Assembly: GCA_028714595.1 (NCBI GenBank)
Contig: JAQTMD010000037.1
Coordinates: 1-11,008 of the forward strand
Source: Candidatus Omnitrophota bacterium
GTDB lineage: Bacteria > Omnitrophota > Gorgyraeia > Gygaellales > Profunditerraquicolaceae
DNA length: 11,008 bases
Direction of reading: 5' to 3'
Of this stretch, positions 6,605 to 11,008 are shown one piece after another; position 1 is the stretch's first letter; each line of letters starts with the position of its first letter. The notes under the pieces are model-generated. The model had not been told where the DNA came from and made no database searches. It saw only the letters and a list, made by a program, of their open reading frames with translations. Both the position numbers and the translations under genes were made by a program.

Positions 6605-6889
6605 ATGTCAATGCATCCGTCGTTACGGGGCTCCGAAAAAGGAAAAAAGCACCGCTCGGTCTTAAAGCGCATCGAGCGGCTGAAGTCCATGCTCGACAAG
6701 GAAAAGTGGAAAGAGGGCGATCCGGTCTACGGCCTTCCGAAACTCAAGGCGGTGCGCATCAAGATCAAGAAGGAAAAGGTCGAGAAGGCGGCTGAGGCCG
6801 GCGCAGCAGTAGAAGGCGCCGCCGCAGCCCCGGCAGCAGGCAAGGAAGCAGCCGCTCCGGCAAAAGAAACAAAGGAAGCAAAGAAATAA
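6605..6889 (+). CDS. PVC-type small basic protein with Ala/Lys/Glu-rich tail
   Basis: This is a 94-residue, strongly basic protein. Residues 1-57 (MSMHPSLRG..., KGKKHRSVLKRIERL, WKEGDPVYGLPKLKAVRIKIKK) match the small basic protein family of Chlamydiae and Verrucomicrobia, which I believe is TIGR04137. Its function is not established; its size and charge suggest RNA or ribosome binding. Family members as I recall them are about 50-60 residues, so the 37-residue tail (58-94), made mostly of A, K and E, is an extension. A perfect AGGAGG lies at 6589-6594, 10 bases before ATG 6605, and implies high expression. It is the strongest lineage marker in the window. It follows the SPOR gene by 4 bases and is followed by a hairpin. 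Confidence 0.88.
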   Translation: MSMHPSLRGSEKGKKHRSVLKRIERLKSMLDKEKWKEGDPVYGLPKLKAVRIKIKKEKVEKAAEAGAAVEGAAAAPAAGKEAAAPAKETKEAKK

Positions 6890-6919
6890 CCGGCGGGATC
6901 CAACGCCCGTCTGCAATCG

Positions 6920-6956
6920 GGTCAGATCCGCGACAGTCGGGTCTGGCCTTGATTTT
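6920..6956 (+). terminator. Hairpin after the small basic protein gene, possible terminator or attenuator
   Basis: GGTCAGATCC (6920-6929) pairs with GGGTCTGGCC (6939-6948), giving a 10-base stem with two G-U pairs and a 9-base loop. It is followed by TTGATTTT. The T-run is interrupted, so termination would be partial. This would let the small basic protein be made in excess over the M50 and AroB genes downstream. The hairpin ends 10 bases before the preferred start of the M50 gene. Confidence 0.4.
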
Positions 6957-6966
6957 ATGGAGGGAC

Positions 6967-7590
6967 ATGTCTTTCTCCGTTATCTTCGAATTCCTGGTTT
7001 CGTTCGTCTTGCTGATGGTCTGCGTCACGGTTCATGAGTTTGCCCACGGCTGGGTCGCCTTTAAACGGGGAGACAACACGGCGCGATACATGGGCAGGCT
7101 GACGCTGAACCCCCTGGCGCACATAGACCCGGTAATGACCCTGCTGTTCCCGTTCCTGTTGTTCGTTTCCACCAACGGCCGGTTCGTGTTCGGCGCTGCC
7201 AAACCCGTACCGGTTGATTTTTCCGCGCTGAAAAATCCCCGGCGCGATATGGTCCTGGTTGGCCTGGCGGGTCCCGCGGCGAATTTTGTTTTTGCGTTCG
7301 TTTTGAGCATGCTCCTCAGGGTCGTGCCGCCGGCAGACCCGGGCAGGCTCCTTGTCGTCAATCTTGTCACGATCAACGTGGTCCTGGGGGTTTTTAACCT
7401 TATTCCCATACCTCCGCTTGACGGCTCGCGCGTGGTCATGGGCCTCCTGCCGCCTCAACTGGCAGACCGTTACGCGCTCCTTGACCGTTTCGGGTTCATC
7501 ATACTGATCGCTCTCCTGTGGCTGAATGTCCTGGATATTTTTCTCTGGCCGACGGTCAACCTGATCCTGCACCTTTTCTTACCGCGATGA
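6967..7590 (+). CDS. Site-2 protease family (M50) intramembrane metalloprotease
   Basis: This is a 207-residue polytopic membrane protein. The zinc motif H23-E24-FA-H27 lies in the first transmembrane region. NPLAHIDP (49-56) and the third ligand block P-P-L-D152-G follow, as in small M50 proteases without a PDZ domain. About five to six hydrophobic segments are visible. S2P enzymes cut membrane-spanning segments of regulators, often anti-sigma factors, but the substrate here is unknown. I chose ATG 6967 with GGAGGG at 6959-6964, although the spacing of 2-3 bases is short. A TTG at 6949 is in frame but lies within the hairpin's 3' side and has no ribosome site. The stop overlaps the aroB start (ATGA). 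Confidence 0.9.
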   Translation: MSFSVIFEFLVSFVLLMVCVTVHEFAHGWVAFKRGDNTARYMGRLTLNPLAHIDPVMTLLFPFLLFVSTNGRFVFGAAKPVPVDFSALKNPRRDMVLVGLAGPAANFVFAFVLSMLLRVVPPADPGRLLVVNLVTINVVLGVFNLIPIPPLDGSRVVMGLLPPQLADRYALLDRFGFIILIALLWLNVLDIFLWPTVNLILHLFLPR

Positions 7591-8672
7591 AGACAGTGGT
7601 TGTGCGTTTAACCGGGCGTTCCTATAAGGTCCTGATCGGCAAAGGCCTGATCAGCCGACTCGGCTCCTCGGTGCACGGGCTTGCCCCGGGGGATGCCGCC
7701 TTTATCGTCACCAATTCCTTTCTGAAACGCGCGTTCGGCAGGCCCCTTGAAAAGTCCCTCGCTCAAGCGGGATACGCGACGAAGTTCATGTGCGTGCCTG
7801 ATGCCGAAAGCAGCAAGTCGTTCGGCCAGGCTGCGCGGGTCATCTCCGCGCTCACCCGTTTCGATAAAGGCAGGCGCACGTTTATCATCGCTTTGGGCGG
7901 CGGGGTGATCGGAGACCTGGCCGGCTTTGTGGCCTCGGTTTATCGCAGGGGCATTGCCTATGTTCAGGTGCCGACCACGCTCCTGGCGCAGGTCGATTCC
8001 AGTATCGGCGGAAAAACAGCGGTGGACCTGGAAAGCGGCAAGAACCTTGCGGGGACGTTCTATCAGCCGCGCCTGGTGCTGGCGGACGTGGGGCTGCTGC
8101 GGTCTCTCGATTCCCGGCAGCTGCGCTCAGGGCTGGCAGAGGTGATCAAGTACGGCATCATCAGGGATGCCGGGCTCTTTACCTATATAGAGAGGAATCC
8201 TGTGCGCGTGCTGGCAGGAGACCCGCGCGCCCTCGCATACATCGTCCAGCGATGCGCAGCCATTAAGGCGTCGATTGTCTCGCAGGACGAGCGGGAAGAG
8301 AAGGGCTTGCGTACCATCCTCAATTTCGGCCACACCATCGGCCATGCCGTTGAGGCGGCCGGGGGTTTCCGGCGTTATAACCACGGCGAGGCAATAGCGT
8401 TAGGGATGTTGGTCGCCTGCGGGATAAGCAGGCGACTGGGCCTGCTCGCAGAAAAGCAGTTCTCCCGGGTCGAGTCCCTGATCAAGCGGATCGGCCTGCC
8501 CGCCAGGATCAGGGGCGTCAGGTTCGAGAAGATCATCAAGGCCCACTATCACGACAAGAAATTCAAAGGCGCGACGAACAGATTCGTGCTTGTCTCCGGG
8601 ATAGGCAAGGTCGTGGTCTGCGACGGTATTGCGTTAGGGGTGATCAAAGAGGCGCTGCGGGAGAGGTTCTAA
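7587..8672 (+). CDS. aroB: 3-dehydroquinate synthase
   Basis: AroB converts DAHP to 3-dehydroquinate, the second step of the shikimate pathway, using NAD+ and a divalent metal in the cytoplasm. The 361-residue length is normal. The NAD-binding block is G104-GGVIGD-110 (IALGGGVIGDLAGFVAS), followed by the signature R-G-I-x-Y-V-Q-V-P-T-T-L-L-A-Q-V-D-S-S-I-G-G-K-T (121-144). Metal ligands are E185 (LAEVIKYG), H249 (NFGHTIGHAVE) and H266 (NHGEAIALGM). ATG 7587 overlaps the M50 stop (ATGA) and matches the usual AroB N-terminus. The open frame extends upstream to 7518, but that part only duplicates M50 coding sequence in another frame. No other shikimate genes are in the window. It converges with the next gene across 2 bases. 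Confidence 0.97.
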   Translation: MKTVVVRLTGRSYKVLIGKGLISRLGSSVHGLAPGDAAFIVTNSFLKRAFGRPLEKSLAQAGYATKFMCVPDAESSKSFGQAARVISALTRFDKGRRTFIIALGGGVIGDLAGFVASVYRRGIAYVQVPTTLLAQVDSSIGGKTAVDLESGKNLAGTFYQPRLVLADVGLLRSLDSRQLRSGLAEVIKYGIIRDAGLFTYIERNPVRVLAGDPRALAYIVQRCAAIKASIVSQDEREEKGLRTILNFGHTIGHAVEAAGGFRRYNHGEAIALGMLVACGISRRLGLLAEKQFSRVESLIKRIGLPARIRGVRFEKIIKAHYHDKKFKGATNRFVLVSGIGKVVVCDGIALGVIKEALRERF

Positions 8673-8674
8673 CC

Positions 8675-9253
8675 TTACTTCGTGCGGATGGTAAGCCGGA
8701 TGACCTTGTCGTTGAGCATCAATTCGACTGCGTCCGTACCGATCTTCGTGACTGTCGCTCCATCAATCGTGCTTCCTTCGTCCAAAATCTTATCATTGAT
8801 GATGCAATAGCCCTTGTCGCCTTCGAAATAGATGCCGGAAAGGGTCAGTGTCCCGGCGCTCTGGGTGTGTTTTTTGATGGTGAGCAGCGGTTTTTGTTCG
8901 TCGGTTGAGACCGATGAACCGGAACCGGGCTTATCCGAGACGACCTTGATCAGCGGCGGCAGGAAGCTTTTCGCGGCCGGCTTTCCGGCAACGGTCTTCC
9001 CGGGCATGAAGAAGTCATAGGCGTATTTTGCCGCCACCACGCCGACACAGGCAAGCAGGGCGTAGAGGACAAAGACTTTGAGGTCAGGCTTTTGTTTTGC
9101 CGGAGCCTGTTGGGGGACTTTGCCGGGGCCGGACAGGGGCGGCAAAGCGGCCGGGGGGGCCTGATTAGCGAATTCAGAATTCTTCGCCCTGTCCTCCGGA
9201 ACCTTAGGTTCTGGAGGTTCATTGGGTTTGGGAAAGTTGTCCGGGCAGCTCAT
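8675..9253 (-). CDS. GspB/PilP-like single-pass membrane protein
   Basis: This is a 192-residue protein with a proline-rich cytoplasmic N-terminus (about 1-56), one transmembrane helix (about 58-82), a linker, and a small C-terminal beta domain (134-190). The domain pattern is LSGIYF..DKGYCIINDKILDEGSTIDGATVTKI..DAVELMLNDKVIRL. This 'L-S-G-I ... A-I-I-N ... G ... V ... I ... V-x-L' pattern is what GspB of type II secretion and PilP of type IV pilus systems show, so a role in a secretion or pilus assembly platform is inferred. No other secretion genes are nearby. ATG 9253 (or ATG 9259, two codons earlier) is chosen because a promoter lies just upstream. The frame stays open to 9421 through a hairpin and AT-rich DNA, which I judge not to be coding. 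Confidence 0.72.
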   Translation of the reverse strand: MSCPDNFPKPNEPPEPKVPEDRAKNSEFANQAPPAALPPLSGPGKVPQQAPAKQKPDLKVFVLYALLACVGVVAAKYAYDFFMPGKTVAGKPAAKSFLPPLIKVVSDKPGSGSSVSTDEQKPLLTIKKHTQSAGTLTLSGIYFEGDKGYCIINDKILDEGSTIDGATVTKIGTDAVELMLNDKVIRLTIRTK

Positions 9254-9260
9254 GCCCATT

Positions 9261-9288
9261 AGTATATCAAAAAAACTTTTTTTGTAAA
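9261..9288 (-). promoter_or_regulatory. Promoter for the GspB/PilP-like gene, predicting a leaderless mRNA
   Basis: Reading the minus strand, TTTACA (9288-9283) and TATACT (9266-9261) are separated by 16 bases of A- and T-tracts. TATACT ends 7 bases before ATG 9253, so transcription would start at the codon itself if that ATG is used. If ATG 9259 were used it would lie upstream of the expected transcript start, which favours 9253. No Shine-Dalgarno sequence is present. Confidence 0.6.
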
Positions 9289-9332
9289 GAAAAAAATCTG
9301 CTTTATCTGTATCGTTTCGAGATAATTGTCGG

Positions 9333-9407
9333 GTGGGCTGCCGAGCCTGATTCTGCGCGCGCGCCTTCCTTCGTGGCGCGTGCTCGAACCAAGCTGCGTC
9401 AGCCCAC
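9333..9407. other. Unexplained structured element in divergent intergenic region
   Basis: The region 9254-9541 has no protein gene. Within it, GTGGGCTG (9333-9340) pairs perfectly with CAGCCCAC (9400-9407). Inside this, GCGCGCGCC (9357-9365) pairs with GGCGCGTGC (9375-9383), with one G-U pair, around a 9-base loop. The element is far more GC-rich than the AT-rich sequence on both sides. On the plus strand a GATAAT hexamer (9321-9326) ends 6 bases before the first stem base, so it could be the start of a small RNA, though no -35 is visible. It could equally be a protein-binding or REP-like element. I tested tRNA, SRP RNA and 6S RNA folds by eye and none fits. Confidence 0.5.
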
Positions 9408-9433
9408 TGAAAAACGCTCATAACAAATAATCA

Positions 9434-9462
9434 TTGACAAGAATACGTAATTGGTATAAAAT
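9434..9462 (+). promoter_or_regulatory. Promoter of the guaB3-guaA operon
   Basis: A perfect TTGACA (9434-9439) is followed after 17 bases by TAAAAT (9457-9462). The overlapping TATAAA (9455-9460) carries an upstream TGG and could serve as an extended -10. The expected transcript start is near 9469, leaving a leader of about 73 bases before ATG 9542. The leader contains no riboswitch fold I recognise. Confidence 0.8.
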
Positions 9463-9541
9463 TTTGTTCTAAGCATGGAGTGTTCTCCCGAAAAACTTCT
9501 TAACTTCTTTATCTACAATAACTTAAGTAGAAGGAGACGGC

Positions 9542-10702
9542 ATGGCTGAGTGGATAGGCAAAGACAGGCGCGCACGCCGCTGTTACGGGTTTGACGAGGT
9601 CGCCCTTGTCCCCGGAGAAAAGACTATCAATCCCAATGAAGTCGATACCGCGTTTACGATCGGCAAGAGGAAGTTCAAAGTACCGATCCTGGCGGCAGCA
9701 ATGGACGGCGTGGTGGACGGCACCTTTGCCGTGGAGATGTCCCGGTTGGGCGGTATCGCGGTCCTGAACCTTGACGGCGTCCAGACCAGGTATGAGAACG
9801 CCGGGGAAGTCCTGGACCGGATCGCCAAGGCACAAGCAGCAGAGGCTACGGCCCTTATCCAGTCGGTGTATACCACGCCGGTCAAAGAAAAGCTTATTTC
9901 CAAACGGGTCGCCGAGATCAAGCGCAAGAAAGGCGTTGCGGTCGTAAGCTGCATCCCTGCCCATGCCGAGCGTTTTTCTCAGATCGCAGTGGCTGCCGGC
10001 GCAGACATCTTTGTCGTACAGTCGACGGTCACCACTCCCAAACACATTGCAACGGAATACAAGAGCCTGGACCTGTACAAGTTCTGCGCCAGGACCAGGA
10101 TCCCCGTGGTCCTGGGTAACTGCGTTACCTACGAGACTACCCTGGAGCTCATGGGTACCAGCGCCTCGGCGCTCTTGATCGGCGTGGGGCCGGGGGCGGC
10201 CTGTACCACCCGCGGCGTGCTGGGCATCGGCGTGCCGCAGGTCACCTCGACCGTGGACGCTGCAGCAGCGCGCGATTTTTATTTCAAACGTACGGGCAGG
10301 TATGTCTCCATCATCACCGACGGCGGCATGAACCGCGGCGGAGACATCTGCAAGGCCTTTGCCTCGGGCGCCGATGCGGTGATGATCGGCTCAAGTTTTG
10401 CCCGGGCAAAAGAGGCGCCCGGACGGGGCTACCACTGGGGCATGGCCACCTCAAACGTCAACCTGCCCCGCGGCACCCGGATCTATGTCGGCACCACCGG
10501 CACCCTGAAAGAGATCCTCTTCGGCCCGGCAAAAGTCGACGACGGGTCGCAGAACCTGATGGGGGCCCTGAAGACCTCCATGGGGTCGCTGGGAGCGGCT
10601 ACCATTAAAGAGATGCAGACCGTGGAGATCATCATCGCCCCGTCCATCCAGACGGAAGGCAAGATTTTCCAGGTCGGCCAACGGGTAGGCATGGGAAAAT
10701 GA
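9542..10702 (+). CDS. guaB3: GuaB3-family IMP dehydrogenase-related protein
   Basis: This is a 386-residue TIM-barrel protein of the IMPDH/GMP reductase family. It starts with the GuaB3-type block G-x-x-x-R-A-R-R-x-Y-G-F-D-E-V-A-L-V-P. There is no pair of CBS domains, which in ordinary GuaB interrupt the barrel and bring the length to about 490 residues. The catalytic loop G-P-G-A-A-C221-T-T-R is intact, as are the phosphate-binding D260-G-G and IGSS (282-285). The actinobacterial GuaB3 sequence I recall lacks this cysteine, while cyanobacterial GuaB3 has been reported to be a working IMPDH. Overlap with guaA (ATGA) argues that this enzyme makes XMP for GMP synthesis. AAGGAG at 9531-9536, five bases before ATG 9542, fixes the start. 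The absence of CBS domains suggests no Bateman-type ATP/GTP control. Confidence 0.93.
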   Translation: MAEWIGKDRRARRCYGFDEVALVPGEKTINPNEVDTAFTIGKRKFKVPILAAAMDGVVDGTFAVEMSRLGGIAVLNLDGVQTRYENAGEVLDRIAKAQAAEATALIQSVYTTPVKEKLISKRVAEIKRKKGVAVVSCIPAHAERFSQIAVAAGADIFVVQSTVTTPKHIATEYKSLDLYKFCARTRIPVVLGNCVTYETTLELMGTSASALLIGVGPGAACTTRGVLGIGVPQVTSTVDAAAARDFYFKRTGRYVSIITDGGMNRGGDICKAFASGADAVMIGSSFARAKEAPGRGYHWGMATSNVNLPRGTRIYVGTTGTLKEILFGPAKVDDGSQNLMGALKTSMGSLGAATIKEMQTVEIIIAPSIQTEGKIFQVGQRVGMGK

Positions 10703-11008
10703 GCAAAGAGATCATCCTGATCCTTGATTTCGGTTCGCAGTACACGCAGCTGATCGCCCGCCGGGTGCGCGACTACAAGGTCTTTTCGAAGATCGTCCCT
10801 TTTAACATCCCGGTTGACGAGATCCAGGCCATCGGCCCGAAAGGCCTTATCCTTTCCGGCGGACCGAAGTCGGCGATCGTCAAAAAAGCGCCCTGCCCGG
10901 ACAAGGGGATCTTCAAGCTGGGCATCCCGATCCTGGGCATCTGTTACGGCATGCAGGTGATTGCCGAGATGCAGGGGGGCAGGGTCAAGCATACGACGGA
11001 CCGCGAAT
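10699..11008 (+). CDS. guaA: GMP synthase (glutamine-hydrolysing), N-terminal part
   Basis: GuaA amidates XMP to GMP using glutamine and ATP. Only the first 103 codons are in the window, covering most of the first half of the class I glutamine amidotransferase domain. The start ILDFGSQYTQLIARRVR is the GuaA signature. LILSGGPKS (50-58) forms the oxyanion region, and G-I-C82-Y-G-M-Q contains the nucleophilic cysteine. The ATP-pyrophosphatase and dimerisation domains lie beyond the window end. ATG 10699 overlaps the guaB3 stop (ATGA), with GGGA just upstream, so the two are translationally coupled and consecutive steps of GMP synthesis are made together from the promoter at 9434-9462. Confidence 0.95.
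   Translation, partial: MSKEIILILDFGSQYTQLIARRVRDYKVFSKIVPFNIPVDEIQAIGPKGLILSGGPKSAIVKKAPCPDKGIFKLGIPILGICYGMQVIAEMQGGRVKHTTDRE

Noticed and set aside
6949..6966. TTG start for the M50 gene
   Set aside because: It lies on the 3' side of a hairpin with no ribosome site; ATG 6967 follows GGAGGG and begins a typical M50 N-terminus.
7518..7586. Upstream start for aroB
   Set aside because: It would overlap the M50 coding sequence by 23 codons and precede the usual AroB N-terminus; ATG 7587 gives normal length and ATGA coupling.
9333..9408. tRNA gene on either strand (76 bases with a 7-8 base end-pairing stem)
   Set aside because: No T-loop or D-arm sequences in the right places on either strand, and the inner stem does not fit a cloverleaf.
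9254..9421. Minus-strand extension of the GspB/PilP-like gene to 9421
   Set aside because: The added peptide translates the GC-rich hairpin and an A/T-tract region that contains a good promoter; composition is unlike the rest of the protein and no ribosome site precedes it.
9469..9541. Purine riboswitch in the guaB3 leader
   Set aside because: The leader lacks the three-stem layout and conserved loop bases of the purine class; only an imperfect short pairing near the ribosome site is visible.
9475..9549. 24-codon upstream reading frame overlapping the guaB3 start, possible leader peptide
   Set aside because: No ribosome site, no glycine-, arginine- or nucleotide-linked attenuation hairpin that I can identify; most likely chance.

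Overview
The window looks like the chromosome of an uncultured bacterium of the PVC superphylum, most probably Candidatus Omnitrophota (former OP3). The strongest clue is the short gene at 6605-6889. Its N-terminal half matches the small basic protein family known from Chlamydiae and Verrucomicrobia. The flanking genes fit this: a GuaB3-type IMP dehydrogenase without CBS domains, a GspB/PilP-like protein, and tightly packed, overlapping housekeeping genes in GC-rich DNA. The phylum assignment is inference from protein character alone; there is no rRNA here.

Layout. (1) 2-358 is the C-terminal end of thiC, followed by a REP-like inverted repeat (361-432) and a tRNA-Gly(CCC) gene (443-513). (2) 534-5960 is a compact plus-strand run of six genes with gaps of 4-7 bases or overlaps: a NlpD-like LysM/M23 lipoprotein, an AAA+ ATPase, a YfcE-type phosphoesterase, a HIT-family nucleotide hydrolase, a dGTPase-like HD protein and a GAF-HD-GYP protein. 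(3) A promoter inside the end of the HD-GYP gene appears to start a second unit: a membrane-anchored SPOR protein, the small basic protein, a hairpin, an M50 site-2 protease and aroB. (4) A minus-strand GspB/PilP-like membrane protein (8675-9253) converges on aroB with only 2 bases between the stop codons. (5) 9254-9541 is a divergent intergenic region with a promoter for each side and an unexplained 75-base hairpin. (6) guaB3-guaA (9542 to the window end) forms a GMP-synthesis operon with a canonical TTGACA promoter.

How the genes work together. guaB3 and guaA would take IMP through XMP to GMP. The HIT, dGTPase-like and HD-GYP genes all act on nucleotides, with HD-GYP pointing to cyclic-dinucleotide signalling. 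The NlpD-like and SPOR proteins are cell-envelope and division functions. thiC (thiamine pyrimidine) and aroB (shikimate) are biosynthetic.

I did not find a defence island, CRISPR array, prophage or other obviously new multi-gene system. The most unusual signals are regulatory. Two genes have a good -10 box exactly 7 bases before the ATG, which predicts leaderless mRNAs. The tRNA gene has a -10-like hexamer ending 6 bases before its mature 5' end. There is also the orphan hairpin between the divergent promoters.
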